Assembly: GCA_031425695.1 (NCBI GenBank)
Contig: JANPJV010000038.1
Location: 1 to 23,002 of the forward strand
Reading direction: 5' to 3'
DNA: 23,002 bases
Source: JANPJV01 sp031425695
GTDB taxonomy: Bacteria > Pseudomonadota > Gammaproteobacteria > Xanthomonadales > SZUA-5
Under the pieces are notes generated by a model. That model saw only the letters and a list, made by a program, of their open reading frames with translations. It was not told where the DNA came from and ran no database searches. Positions within the stretch are counted from its first letter, which is position 1. Each line of letters begins with the position of its first letter. This document shows, piece by piece, positions 1 through 8,191 of the stretch. The position numbers and the translations under genes were made by a program.

Positions 1-74
1 GGGGTTATGGGGGTGTGGGCGGCATGCAATGGATTGGCGTTGATGGGGTACGGCGGTAGGTGGTGGCGTTTTGG

Positions 75-145
75 GTGGGTCTGCGGGGGGCGCGGACTCT
101 TTTGGGGTCGATCGGGGAACGCGGCCGCGCACAGCGCAGACCCAC
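75..145. repeat. Inverted pair of GTGG-type REP-like repeats
   Basis: A degenerate forward copy (75-98, starting GTGGGTCTGCG) faces a good reverse copy (121-145, containing GCGCAGACCCAC). The flanks (62-74 and 146-157, GGTGGCG/CGCCACC) extend the pairing, giving one larger hairpin. It lies just past the stop codon of the VWA gene, at the end of the eight-gene minus-strand cluster, where it could act as a transcript-end hairpin. No T-rich tract marks a classical terminator. Nothing else is evident in positions 1-168. Confidence 0.6.
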
Positions 146-168
146 CAAAAGCGCCACCTCGTCCGGCC

Positions 169-1314
169 TTACCCCTTCACCGCAATTCCTTTGCTGGCCG
201 CCCACTCGCGCATATCCCGATTGCTGATCGCCGCCGCCATGAGCTCGGGGAAGGCATCGGGCGTGCAGGCGAAAGCGGGCGCGCCGAGCTCGCCAAAGGC
301 GCGGGCGTTTTCGGGGTCGAAACAGGGTGCGCCGCGATCGTCGAGCGCGAGCAGCACGACCAGCTTGACGCCGCGCACGATCAGCTCCTGCGCACGCGCC
401 AGCATGGTGGCGTTGCTGCCGCCCTCGATGAGGTCGCTGATGAGCACCATCACGGTGTCATTGGGCCGCGTGACCAGGGTCTGGCAGTAGCCGATGGCGC
501 GGGCGATGTCGGTGCCGCCGCCGAGCTGGGTGCCGAACAGCAGGTCGACCGGATCGTGCAGGTGCGCGGACAGATCGACCACCGCGGTGTCGAACACCAC
601 CATGTGCGTACGCAGCGAGCGCATCGAGGCCATTACGGCGCCCATGATGCTGGAATAGACCACTGAGCCCGCCATCGAGCCGCTCTGGTCGACACACAGC
701 ACCACGTCCTTCAGCGCCGCGGTCTTGCGGCCGAAACCGATACGCGTTTCCGGGATGATCGTGCGCAGCTCCGCCTGGTAGTGGCGCAGGTTCGCGCGGA
801 TGGTGCGGATCCAGTCGATCTCGTTGTGCCGCGGATTGCGCTTGCGGCTGCTGCGATTGAGCGCGCCGCCGATCGCCTGGCGCAGCGGATTGGCCAGCTT
901 GCGCTCGATCTCCTCGACCAGTTTGCGCACGACGAGGCGCGCTGTTGCCTTGGTTTTGGAGGGGATCAGGTTTTTCATCGACAGCAGCGTCGCGACCAGC
1001 TCGATGTCCGGCGTCAGGCCTTCGAGGATCTCCGGTTCGAACATCAGCCGCTTCAGATCCAGTCGCTGCATGGCGTCGTGCTGGATCAGCTGTACCACGC
1101 GCGTCGGAAAGAACTCGCGGATGTCTCCCAGCCAGCGCGCCACGTTCGGATTCGAGCCACCCAGGCCACCAGAACGCTCGGCGTCATACAACGCCGACAG
1201 CGCCTGGTCCATGCGCCCTTCCTCACGCCCGAGCGCCACGCCAATCCCATCCGCCGCGCCGCCCCCCAGCACCAGGCGCCATCGCCGCAGCCGTTCGTCG
1301 TTGGGTTCATTCAC
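169..1314 (-). CDS. VWA (MIDAS) domain protein, YehP/CoxE-like partner of MoxR ATPase
   Basis: This is a 381-residue cytoplasmic protein with a C-terminal von Willebrand factor A domain. Numbered from the GTG start, the metal-ion site is visible as DQSGS at 209-213 (DxSxS), followed by GGGTD and ISDL, which supply the later MIDAS threonine and aspartate. The N-terminal half is helical and charged, as in VWA proteins that pair with MoxR ATPases (CoxE, ViaA, YehP). In such pairs the VWA protein is thought to bring a target to the ATPase; that role here is inference. I chose GTG at 1314 (reading VNEPNDERL) because the longer ATG at 1368 lies inside an inverted repeat and adds a residue run that looks non-coding. 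It is the last gene of the cluster, separated from the DUF5682 gene by a hairpin. No signal peptide or membrane segment is seen. Confidence 0.88.
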   Translation of the reverse strand: MNEPNDERLRRWRLVLGGGAADGIGVALGREEGRMDQALSALYDAERSGGLGGSNPNVARWLGDIREFFPTRVVQLIQHDAMQRLDLKRLMFEPEILEGLTPDIELVATLLSMKNLIPSKTKATARLVVRKLVEEIERKLANPLRQAIGGALNRSSRKRNPRHNEIDWIRTIRANLRHYQAELRTIIPETRIGFGRKTAALKDVVLCVDQSGSMAGSVVYSSIMGAVMASMRSLRTHMVVFDTAVVDLSAHLHDPVDLLFGTQLGGGTDIARAIGYCQTLVTRPNDTVMVLISDLIEGGSNATMLARAQELIVRGVKLVVLLALDDRGAPCFDPENARAFGELGAPAFACTPDAFPELMAAAISNRDMREWAASKGIAVKG

Positions 1315-1361
1315 GTGCCGGATTCCATTGGGCTCGAAGCATGCTCGGACTTTCTGTTTTC

Positions 1362-1472
1362 GACGCAAAGGAACGCAAAGGGAGCAAAGCGACGCAAAGG
1401 AGAGCGGGAGCTTTCGCTAAACGTAGATCGCATTTTTTGCGTCCCTTTGCCCACTTTGCGTTCCTTTGCGTC
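1362..1472. repeat. Inverted repeat with ACGCAAAG units between DUF5682 and VWA genes
   Basis: The arms 1362-1380 and 1454-1472 are perfect 19-nt reverse complements (GACGCAAAGGAACGCAAAG and its complement). Pairing continues imperfectly inward to about 1400 and 1436. Each arm is itself built of short GCAAAG tandem units. The element fills most of the gap between the DUF5682 stop (1481) and the VWA start (1314). A related element lies at 10412-10504. It may be a small non-autonomous element or a transcript-processing hairpin; the sequence alone does not decide. Confidence 0.75.
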
Positions 1473-1480
1473 AATGAACT

Positions 1481-3826
1481 TCAGCTTGAGCTTGCGGCGA
1501 GACCCAGCAGCCGCCGCAAAGTCGGCAGCACCAGCGCGACGCGGTCTGGGTCGAGGTCGGCGCGCGCCTGGTCAGTGGCAGCGACCGCCATGCCGGCCTT
1601 GAGGCGCTCGCCGATCTGGCGGCGTTCGGGGAAGCTGAAGTCGGCGAAGGCGCGGCGCAGGAGGGGCAGGGATTCGCTGAAGCGGGTGGCGTCGAGGCTG
1701 GCCAGCCAGCTGTCGATGAGTGCGAGCAGGTTGGGTTGGTGGATGAGCACGAGGCCGCTGCCGCCGAGCAGGCCTTCGATCCACATGGCCTGGCCGACGG
1801 CGACCGCGGACGAAAGCGCGAGGCCGAGGCGGCGGGCCACTTCGTCGCTGCTGAAGATGCCGCGATCGAGCAGCAGGCGGGTGGCGCGGCCGGCGATCAG
1901 CGCGTGCGCGGAGCTGTTGTCGGCGAGCTTCGCGAGCGCCTCGCACCAGTCGCTGGCGTCGCCACCGGCTCGGGCCAGGGCCGCATCGCAGGCGTCGAGC
2001 GCCTCGCGCAGATTGACGGCAGCGGCATCGTCGATCGCGCTCGCCGCCGTTGGCAGGCCGATGGCAATGCGCTCGGCCAGGTGCTCCTGCACGCGGGCGG
2101 CAGCCCGCACGTCGGTGCCGCGGACGTCGCCGTAGCGGCTGAGCTCGACCAGCGGCGGCAGGCTCTGCATCAGCGTCGGGACATCGCCGGTGGCGGCGGC
2201 CAAGGCGTCGAAGCGTGCCAGCATCGTTGGCAGCGCGGCGGTCAGGTCTGCCCGCAAGGACTCCTGCAGCAGTGCGGCCAATGCAGCCAGCGCGGTCTCG
2301 GACTGCGCGCGCTCGCTGAGAACGGTCGCCGCCGCCGCTTCGAGCGTGTTGCCGTCGCGGGCGTGGTCGATCAGCGCAACCACGAACTCGGGATCCCAGC
2401 GCAGGCGCCATGGCTCCTTGAAGGTGCCGCGCGCACCGCTGGCGACCGACTGCAGTCTTCCCCACCGGACTCCGAGCAGTGCCAATCGGTGCAGCAGCGC
2501 CGAACGCTCGCGCGCGGTGGCTTCGCGCAGGTCGAGCTCGAGCAGGCGCTCACTGGCTTCCTGCTTGAGCTTGAGCCGCCGCGCCTGTCGATTGAGGTCC
2601 GCCAGCAGCGGCACCGTCGGCACGCTGTCCGTGACCGAGCCCTGCTCGATGCCAACGACGAGTTGCTGCATGACCAGCGCGAGGCCGCGACCATCGCCGT
2701 CGCCGTACACCGTCTGCAGTGCCTGCATGAGCTCGTTCAAGCCGGGCTCCGGCAGCTCGCGCAGCGCCGCGAGCGCATGCGCGAGCCGCGCCGCCTCGAT
2801 CGCATGCGCGGGACCGATCTCGATGCCGGCGCTGCGAAAACAGCGGGCGGCGCGGACGACGAAATGGTCGATGGCGCGCGCGCGGGTGTGCCACAGGCAG
2901 CCATACCACGCCGGCGAATCGACGCCGGCACCGTAACCACTGGCGCGGTGCAGGCGGTCATAGCTCCACGGTACCCAGGAGCTCGCCAGCTTGATGCGCG
3001 GCACGCCACGCGTGAGCTCCGCATCGGCCTTGATGGTAAACGCCGTGGGATTGAGTGCCGGCGCATGCCAGGCGCCGCACACGACCGCGATACGCTGGGC
3101 GCCGCCCTTGATCTCGGCGCGGATCTGCGTGCGCATGTGCGCCTCGCGCATCAAGTCACGCGGCAGGGTCGAGGCCGGATCAGCCTCGCGCGCCGCCGTC
3201 ATCAGTTCGTTGATCGCGACGAACAGTTCGGTCGCATCCTGGCGCTGCTCGACCAGCACCTCCCAGAAGCGCTCGGTGTCATCGAAACCAGCAGCCAGGG
3301 CAAGCGCACGGAGAGGGTCGCTGCGCAGGTGTTGGTCCAAACCTGTACGTGGGTCCGGACCTTGTCCGGACGCCTCTTCCGCGGGCTCACCGCCGTCCTG
3401 CAGGTCCGGACCTTGTTGTGGGTCCGGACCTTGTTGTGGGTCCGGACCTTGTCCGGACGCTTGTTCTTCGACCTGGATAGCTGCTTCTGGATTGGCCTTC
3501 GCAAACTCCGCCATCGCCGCCACCGGCGCATCGCAGAACCGCATCGGAATGCCGTTCGCCACCGCAAACCGCGCCGCCTGCCACTCCGGCGAAAACTCCG
3601 CGAACGGATAAAACACCGCCCGCCCCGCCGCCTCCGGGTCATACACCAGCAAGGCGACCGGCGGCTTGAGATCCGCATCCGCCACCAGCGCCAGCAACGA
3701 ATCCCCCTCCGGCGGCCCCTCGATCAGGATCCGATCCGGCCGAAACTCAGCCAACGCCCCCACGAGACTCCGCGCCGACCCTGGGCCGTGATGCCGAATA
3801 CCGTAAATCCGCAGCTCGTGGGTCAC
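1481..3826 (-). CDS. DUF5682 family protein (YehM-like)
   Basis: A 781-residue protein of the DUF5682 family, as I recognise it, and the apparent counterpart of E. coli YehM. The N-terminal region carries YGIRHHGPGS (8-17), LIEGPPEGD (34-42), REAHM (227-231) and VVCGAWHAPAL (248-258). This layout of spaced His, Glu and Arg resembles the TraB/ChaN/EreA superfamily, which suggests a hydrolase-like or ligand-binding fold (inference). The C-terminal half is long, helical and Ala/Leu-rich, with no catalytic motif I recognise. Residues 123-161 are an in-frame GQGPDP repeat encoded by REP elements and are probably a disordered loop. The start is GTG at 3826, the most upstream in frame, with only a weak ribosome site. 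It lies between the MoxR and VWA genes, separated from each by an inverted repeat. Function is unknown; its steady association with MoxR/VWA/SWIM genes argues for a shared complex or pathway. Confidence 0.85.
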   Translation of the reverse strand: MTHELRIYGIRHHGPGSARSLVGALAEFRPDRILIEGPPEGDSLLALVADADLKPPVALLVYDPEAAGRAVFYPFAEFSPEWQAARFAVANGIPMRFCDAPVAAMAEFAKANPEAAIQVEEQASGQGPDPQQGPDPQQGPDLQDGGEPAEEASGQGPDPRTGLDQHLRSDPLRALALAAGFDDTERFWEVLVEQRQDATELFVAINELMTAAREADPASTLPRDLMREAHMRTQIRAEIKGGAQRIAVVCGAWHAPALNPTAFTIKADAELTRGVPRIKLASSWVPWSYDRLHRASGYGAGVDSPAWYGCLWHTRARAIDHFVVRAARCFRSAGIEIGPAHAIEAARLAHALAALRELPEPGLNELMQALQTVYGDGDGRGLALVMQQLVVGIEQGSVTDSVPTVPLLADLNRQARRLKLKQEASERLLELDLREATARERSALLHRLALLGVRWGRLQSVASGARGTFKEPWRLRWDPEFVVALIDHARDGNTLEAAAATVLSERAQSETALAALAALLQESLRADLTAALPTMLARFDALAAATGDVPTLMQSLPPLVELSRYGDVRGTDVRAAARVQEHLAERIAIGLPTAASAIDDAAAVNLREALDACDAALARAGGDASDWCEALAKLADNSSAHALIAGRATRLLLDRGIFSSDEVARRLGLALSSAVAVGQAMWIEGLLGGSGLVLIHQPNLLALIDSWLASLDATRFSESLPLLRRAFADFSFPERRQIGERLKAGMAVAATDQARADLDPDRVALVLPTLRRLLGLAASSS
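3349..3460 (-). repeat. REP-like repeats inserted in frame inside the DUF5682 gene
   Basis: Two full copies (3349-3373 and 3436-3460: GTGG head, GTCCGGAC stem, CTT loop, GTCCGGAC, GC) and two truncated copies (near 3400-3416 and 3418-3434) lie within the reading frame. The copies at 3400, 3418 and 3436 are spaced exactly 18 bp apart, so they encode tandem hexapeptides (QQGPDP type) without a frameshift. On the coding strand each unit reads ASGQGPDP. The same repeat is intergenic at 16174-16486 and 18288-18411. Confidence 0.9.
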
Positions 3827-3844
3827 CTGGTCGGCCTATCAACA

Positions 3845-4100
3845 AAAAGCGGGACGGGAAGGAAGCAAAGGAGAAGCAGAAAGGAAGCGAAGGAAAGCAT
3901 TGCTCGATCAGTGCTTGGACTATTGAACGGACATCCATTCAACTGTCGCAAATTGCTTCGCTGGCATCCCTGCCCAGCCGTTCCCCGGAATGATCGATCG
4001 AAGCGAAGCGTTGCACGCAAGGACACGATCAGCCGATGAGCTTGGCTCCCCTTCGCTTCCTTTCGGCTGTTCCTTCGCTTCCTTCCCATCCCGCTCTTTT
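3845..4100. repeat. Long imperfect inverted repeat in the MoxR-DUF5682 gap
   Basis: The left arm, about 3845-3899 (units of GGAAGCAAAGG and GGAAGCGAAGG), pairs with the right arm, about 4048-4100 (CCTTCGCTTCC units and CCCATCCCGC). The best inner match is AAAGGAAGCGAAGG against CCTTCGCTTCCTTT. Between the arms lie about 150 bases with further small palindromes (for example TTGAACGGACATCCATTCAA) and no open frame of note. The element nearly fills the 293-nt gap between the MoxR stop and the DUF5682 start. It has no transposase gene, so a degenerate MITE-like element is possible. Confidence 0.65.
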
Positions 4101-4119
4101 TCGTCCATTTCGAACCACC

Positions 4120-5199
4120 TCAAGCCAGCTGCTCGCGACACGCCCGGTAGAGATCCTTCCAGCCGTCGCGTTCCTTGACGACGGTTTCCAGGTATTCCTT
4201 CCAGACGATCGGGTCCTGGACGGGGTCCTTGATGACGGCGCCGATGAGGCCGGAGGCGAGGTCGGGGGCGCGGACCTGGCCGTCGCCGAAGTGGGCGGCG
4301 AGGGCCAGGCCCTGGTTGAGCACGGAGATGGCTTCGCCAGTGGAAAGCACGCCGCTCGGGCTCTTGAGCTTGGTCTTGCCGTCGTGGGTGACGCCAGCGC
4401 GGAGCTCGCGGAAGATGGTGACCAGGCGTCGCACCTGTTCGAGCGCGGGCGGTTGCGCGGGCAAGTCGAGCTGCTTGCGCAACGAGTCGACGCGGCTGCT
4501 GACGATCGAGGTTTCTTCCTCGATGCTGTCCGGCAAGGGCAGCACGACCGTATTGAAGCGCCGCTTGAGCGCGCTCGAAAGCTCGTTGACGCCGCGGTCG
4601 CGATCGTTCGCGGTGGCGATCAGGTTGAAGCCGCGCGCGGCGCTGACCTCGCTGTTGAGCTCGGGGATCGGCAGCGTTTTTTCAGACAGGATGGTGATCA
4701 GCGCGTCCTGCACATCCGAGGGCACGCGCGTCAGTTCCTCGACCCGCACCAGCGTACCTTCGCGCATCGCGCGCATCACTGGCGACGGCACCACCGCAGC
4801 CTCGCTCGGGCCTTCCGCGAGCAGGCGGGCGTAGTTCCAGCCGTAGCGCACGGATTCTTCGGAGGTGCCCGCGGTGCCCTGCACGATCAGGCGCGAATTG
4901 CGCGAGATCGCTGCCGCCAGATGTTCGGATACCCAGCTCTTCGCGGTGCCCGGCACGCCGAGCAGCAGCAGCGCGCGATCGGTCGCGAGCGTCGCCACCG
5001 CAATCTCCATCAACCGCTGGTTGCCGAGGTACTTGGGCGTGATCGCGACCCCGCCGGCGTCGCCGCCGAGCAGATAGCGCACCACCGCGCGCGGCGAGAG
5101 GCGCCACTGCGGCGGGCGCGGTTCGCGGTCGGCTGCGGCGAGCGCATCGAGCTCGTCGGCATAGATGTCTTCTGCAGCGCGGCGCAGAGTCTCGGTCAT
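4120..5199 (-). CDS. MoxR-type AAA+ ATPase (YehL-like)
   Basis: A 359-residue AAA+ ATPase of the MoxR class. Visible motifs are Walker A GVPGTAKS (81-88), a Walker B-like strand LVRVEELTR (150-158), sensor 1 FNLIATANDRDRG (191-203) and an arginine-finger segment ALKRRFN (210-216). MoxR ATPases form hexamers and work with VWA proteins to remodel or activate other proteins. Here the VWA gene lies two genes downstream. The Walker B aspartate is replaced by glutamate (VEE instead of DE), which is unusual but conservative. The ATG start overlaps the stop codon of the DUF5691 gene (ATGA), indicating translational coupling and fixing the start. An inverted repeat follows the stop. The client is unknown; the neighbouring SWIM, DUF5691, DUF5682 and ligase proteins are candidates. 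Confidence 0.93.
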   Translation of the reverse strand: MTETLRRAAEDIYADELDALAAADREPRPPQWRLSPRAVVRYLLGGDAGGVAITPKYLGNQRLMEIAVATLATDRALLLLGVPGTAKSWVSEHLAAAISRNSRLIVQGTAGTSEESVRYGWNYARLLAEGPSEAAVVPSPVMRAMREGTLVRVEELTRVPSDVQDALITILSEKTLPIPELNSEVSAARGFNLIATANDRDRGVNELSSALKRRFNTVVLPLPDSIEEETSIVSSRVDSLRKQLDLPAQPPALEQVRRLVTIFRELRAGVTHDGKTKLKSPSGVLSTGEAISVLNQGLALAAHFGDGQVRAPDLASGLIGAVIKDPVQDPIVWKEYLETVVKERDGWKDLYRACREQLA

Positions 5200-6689
5200 G
5201 AGCGGTCCTGTTGCAGGGATAGGAGAAAGGATCGGCGCAGGCCGTGGGTAGCAAAGAACTCCGCGAGCACGCGCTGGGTGCGGCCCTCGCGGTCGGCGCT
5301 CCAGCCGAACTCATCGAGCGCGTCGGTGAGATCGAGATGGTGCGCCGCCAGTTTCAAGGTCGAGTACATCAAGTACTCCCGGCCTTTGGCTGCGTGCGCA
5401 TTCCACCGCGCGCGGAGCCAGGTCACCAACTGCTGCGAAAACTCCGCGCTCCACGGTGACGGCAACGCCGCAAGCCACAGATCCGGCGATTCCCCTGGAT
5501 GCGCGCGCAGGTGCGCGCCGACACGGCGCTCGCCATCGGCGGCGGCGGCAATCCGCTGCGCCAATGTGCGCGCGAGCTGGTCATCTGCCTGCAGCAACGC
5601 GGCCTGGCCGAGTCCGAGCTGCGCCCATTCGAGCTCGGCGAACGCGATCGCAGCGCGCAGCCAGCCGCGCCGCAGCGTCTCGGAAAACTCGTGCTTCTCG
5701 ACCAGCGCCCACAGCGTGGCGGCATCCATGTCGAAAGCTGCGGCCCAGCGCTGTGGCGGCACCTGCGCGAGCAACTCTTCGAGCCAGAAGCTGCGCTCGC
5801 CGCCCTTGTAGTGCGTGGGCGGCTTGGGGTCGATGCCGTCACGTTGCATCGCCGGCGTGCACGCTTCAGGCAGTCTCACTTCGAGCGCGGCCTTGCGCAG
5901 CCAGCCCCCCGGCTTGCCCACCAGCAGCGGCTGCACGAGCACCCATGCGCGCTCCGCCAGTTGCGCCTGTGGCAACTGGCGCAGCAGCTCGATCGCAGCG
6001 CGACGTACTTCCTTGCGCTTGTCGTCCTTCGCAGCTTCGAGGAATTCCTCGTCGTCGGGGCCGAGGCCAGTGGCCATCGCGCCCAGGAATTCCACCCGCG
6101 CAGCGGGCGTCTCCGCGGCAAACACCGGTTGCAGGCGGGCACGCGCGGCCGCGGGATCACGCGCGCGCTCGGCCCGCAGGAAGTCCGCGCGCTGGGCCTG
6201 GTTGCCATCGGTCCAGTCGCTTTCGCCGCCGTCACCGATGCTGACCGCCCATTCGGGGTTGAGCCGGACCAGCCATTGCGCCATCGCGCCACCCGCCTCG
6301 ATGACCAGCGCGCGTTGGCGGGGATCGGTGTAGTGGCCAAGCATGCGCGGCAACATGCGCTCGTTGAGGCGCAAGCCGTGAGCGACCACCGCCTGGAGGC
6401 ATTCGCGCAGCAGATCGGCGTCCTCGCGAGCGAGCACTTCCAGCAGCAGAAAGGCACTCTGCTCGACGATCGACGGCAGCGTCTCCGCCGCGCAGGCGGG
6501 CATTCCAGTCACCGGCTTGCTCGGCATCCAGCCGGCGCGTTCGCTCAAGCCACACCACGCAGCCTGGCGCAGCAGCGAGCGCGGCGGATCATCAGCAACG
6601 GCCAGCGCCATCAGCTCGGCAGCGAGCGGCGGCGCAGGTGCGCGCTCCGTGCCCAGCAGGGCCATGCGCGCGAGCAGCTCGAGGCTCAT
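5196..6689 (-). CDS. DUF5691 domain protein, predicted helical-repeat scaffold
   Basis: A 497-residue protein that I assign to the DUF5691 family from its place between SWIM and MoxR genes and its sequence style. It is almost wholly helical. The stretch from about 195 to 300 (RADFLRAE, ARVEFLGAMATGL, RKEVRRAAIELLRQLP) looks like HEAT-type repeats, which suggests a protein-binding scaffold. No catalytic motif, signal peptide or membrane segment is seen. The start at 6689 (MSLELLARMALLGTER) was chosen because its ATG overlaps the SWIM stop as ATGA. Longer in-frame starts would run back into the SWIM gene. Its own stop overlaps the MoxR start in the same way, so SWIM, DUF5691 and MoxR are a tightly coupled trio and probably made in fixed ratio. 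Biochemical role unknown. Confidence 0.82.
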   Translation of the reverse strand: MSLELLARMALLGTERAPAPPLAAELMALAVADDPPRSLLRQAAWCGLSERAGWMPSKPVTGMPACAAETLPSIVEQSAFLLLEVLAREDADLLRECLQAVVAHGLRLNERMLPRMLGHYTDPRQRALVIEAGGAMAQWLVRLNPEWAVSIGDGGESDWTDGNQAQRADFLRAERARDPAAARARLQPVFAAETPAARVEFLGAMATGLGPDDEEFLEAAKDDKRKEVRRAAIELLRQLPQAQLAERAWVLVQPLLVGKPGGWLRKAALEVRLPEACTPAMQRDGIDPKPPTHYKGGERSFWLEELLAQVPPQRWAAAFDMDAATLWALVEKHEFSETLRRGWLRAAIAFAELEWAQLGLGQAALLQADDQLARTLAQRIAAAADGERRVGAHLRAHPGESPDLWLAALPSPWSAEFSQQLVTWLRARWNAHAAKGREYLMYSTLKLAAHHLDLTDALDEFGWSADREGRTQRVLAEFFATHGLRRSFLLSLQQDRS

Positions 6690-7981
6690 GCCGGCCACCC
6701 GTGCAGCAAAGAAAAGCGCTCGCCATTCCACTCGCCGGCAAAGCGGTAGTCGGCGCCGCGCGAAATCGCGAGCCAGCGCCACCCGATCGCATTCACCGGG
6801 CCGAGCGGCAGTGCCTCCCCATCGGCATCGATGACGTAAAGGCGCTGCTCCGCGTCGAGCTCCAGGCGCCCGGCAATCACCAGCGCGTAGGTGTCGAGCC
6901 AGGGGTCGGCAGCCAGTGCCTGCGCGTAGCGTTCGAGCGCGCCGCGGACTGGGATCGCGGGCGCGCTGACCTGTCCTTCAGCCGAGGCACGCGTGAGAAA
7001 CTGGGCGCGCAACGGCTGCGCTGCCGGATAAAAGGCCAGCGACAAGCGCTCGCTGCGCGCGGGAATGCCGATCGACTGCAAGGGCATTGCGTTCGGCGTG
7101 AAGCTCAAGATCAGTGCCAGCCTTTCGCTGCGTCCGCCCCACCACCAGCTTCGTTGCAGGGTGACCGTTTCGAGGATGTCGACGTGGACACCGAGACACA
7201 GGAAATCGTCCTCGACCGGGGTCTCGGCATCGAGCTCATCCTGGCCCTGCGGGATGCCGAGCGCACGCTCGAGATCGGCGCGCTGCGCGGCGTCGAGCGT
7301 GTCGCTGCGCGCGCTCGCCTCGAGCGCCAGCGTAATCGCTGCAAACTCGCGCAGGACTGCCTGCGGCCAGTCCGATCGCTTGACCGCGTGGTCGTAACAG
7401 CGCTGCAGCCAGCGCGCCAGCCCTGGGAGCTGCGCATCGATGAGTCGCCGCGCGCGGCCATCCCAGAAGCTTGATTCAGTCACCGGCGCGCTGCCGAGGC
7501 CGCTGCGCAGCAGATCACTCATCCAGCGTTGCAGCTCGGCCATGCCTTCGGCGCGACGCTCGCTCCGCGATTCGGCACGTTTCCCGGCCGCGGCCGCGGC
7601 TTTCTCCAACTGTTCCGGCGTGCGCTCGGCCTCGACCTTCAGCAGTTTCTTTTCAGCACGCTCGACGCGCTTGGCCAGCCATTCACTGACGAAGGCCGGC
7701 TGCTCCGCCGCCGGCACATTGCCCTGCGCGGCCAGCAACATCAGCCCCAGCACATGCTTGCACGGCAACTTGCGCGACGGGCACGAACAGCTGTGGGCGA
7801 AATCGGCGAGCGCCACGCGCGCCTGGTAAGGATCCTTGCCACTGCCCTGGCACAGTCCCCAGAGCGAGTCGGCGTCCTGGCCCAGGAGCTGCCAATGCCG
7901 CGCTGCTGCAAGTCCCTGCCCGGCTTTGGCCGACGCGGGATCTGGGGCGAGTGCAAGGACGGCGGCGGTGTCGAGGGTCAA
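6686..7981 (-). CDS. SWIM zinc-finger protein (YehQ-like)
   Basis: A 431-residue protein with a SWIM zinc finger. The ligands are C65 and C67 (SCSCPSR) and C74 and H76 (PCKH), matching CxCx(n)CxH. SWIM domains bind DNA or proteins. The N-terminal stretch ALAPDPASAKAGQGLA followed by LWGLCQGSGKDPYQ is typical of the SWIM proteins found beside MoxR/VWA genes. A charged helical segment follows the finger (about 97-150), then an uncharacterised C-terminal region. I chose TTG at 7981 (reading MTLDTAAVLALAP), which fits the usual N-terminus. The alternative ATG at 8017 lies inside a REP element and would add MVGLRCARTLFI, which looks like translated repeat. The stop overlaps the DUF5691 start. It is separated from the upstream ligase gene by about 210 bases of repeats, so it may be transcribed separately. 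Confidence 0.87.
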   Translation of the reverse strand: MTLDTAAVLALAPDPASAKAGQGLAAARHWQLLGQDADSLWGLCQGSGKDPYQARVALADFAHSCSCPSRKLPCKHVLGLMLLAAQGNVPAAEQPAFVSEWLAKRVERAEKKLLKVEAERTPEQLEKAAAAAGKRAESRSERRAEGMAELQRWMSDLLRSGLGSAPVTESSFWDGRARRLIDAQLPGLARWLQRCYDHAVKRSDWPQAVLREFAAITLALEASARSDTLDAAQRADLERALGIPQGQDELDAETPVEDDFLCLGVHVDILETVTLQRSWWWGGRSERLALILSFTPNAMPLQSIGIPARSERLSLAFYPAAQPLRAQFLTRASAEGQVSAPAIPVRGALERYAQALAADPWLDTYALVIAGRLELDAEQRLYVIDADGEALPLGPVNAIGWRWLAISRGADYRFAGEWNGERFSLLHGWPA

Positions 7982-7989
7982 AATGAAAA

Positions 7990-8078
7990 GCGTCCGCGCA
8001 CAGCGCAGACCCACCAAGAGCGCATTGGGCTCGCGCGGACGCTTTTGCTGGTGGTGGGTCTGCGCTGCGCGCGGACGC
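7990..8078. repeat. Inverted pair of GTGG-type REP-like repeats upstream of the SWIM gene
   Basis: The reverse copy 7990-8014 and forward copy 8054-8078 each show a GTGG head, GTCTGCGC stem, TGT or TGC loop, GCGCGGAC and GC. A partial tail, GCGCGGACGC, sits between them at 8034-8043. The stems allow one G-T wobble. The pair lies 9 bases upstream of the preferred SWIM start and overlaps its alternative ATG start. Confidence 0.85.
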
Positions 8079-8154
8079 TCTCACCCGAATGACTCATTAT
8101 CGCTCAGCGCCAGTTGAGAACATCCGGCCCGGCAGCGTAGCTGCAGGGCGTTCA

Positions 8155-8190
8155 AGCTGACGCGCCGCATGCGGCGCAGGCTTGTCAGCT
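8155..8190 (-). terminator. Strong hairpin directly after the ligase gene
   Basis: A perfect palindrome GCGCCGCATGCGGCGC (8162-8177) is flanked by AGCTGAC (8155-8161) and GTCAGCT (8184-8190), which also pair. It begins two bases past the ligase stop codon on the minus strand. There is no T-run after it, so intrinsic termination is doubtful; a 3'-end stabilising or attenuating hairpin is equally likely. Confidence 0.4.
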
Positions 8191-8191
8191 C

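Noticed and set aside
1..120. G-rich tracts suggestive of a G-quadruplex
   Set aside because: Runs of G are present but spacing is irregular and the REP hairpin explains part of them; too weak to list.
169..5199. A methanol dehydrogenase, CoxDE or RavA-ViaA system, based on MoxR plus VWA
   Set aside because: No dehydrogenase, CO dehydrogenase or related genes are nearby, and the SWIM, DUF5691 and DUF5682 partners fit the yehLMPQ-like type instead.
781..6749. Long open frames on the plus strand opposite the VWA, DUF5682, MoxR and DUF5691 genes
   Set aside because: They are antisense shadows of high-GC genes: Arg/Gln/His-rich, no recognisable domain, and contradicted by clear motifs on the minus strand.
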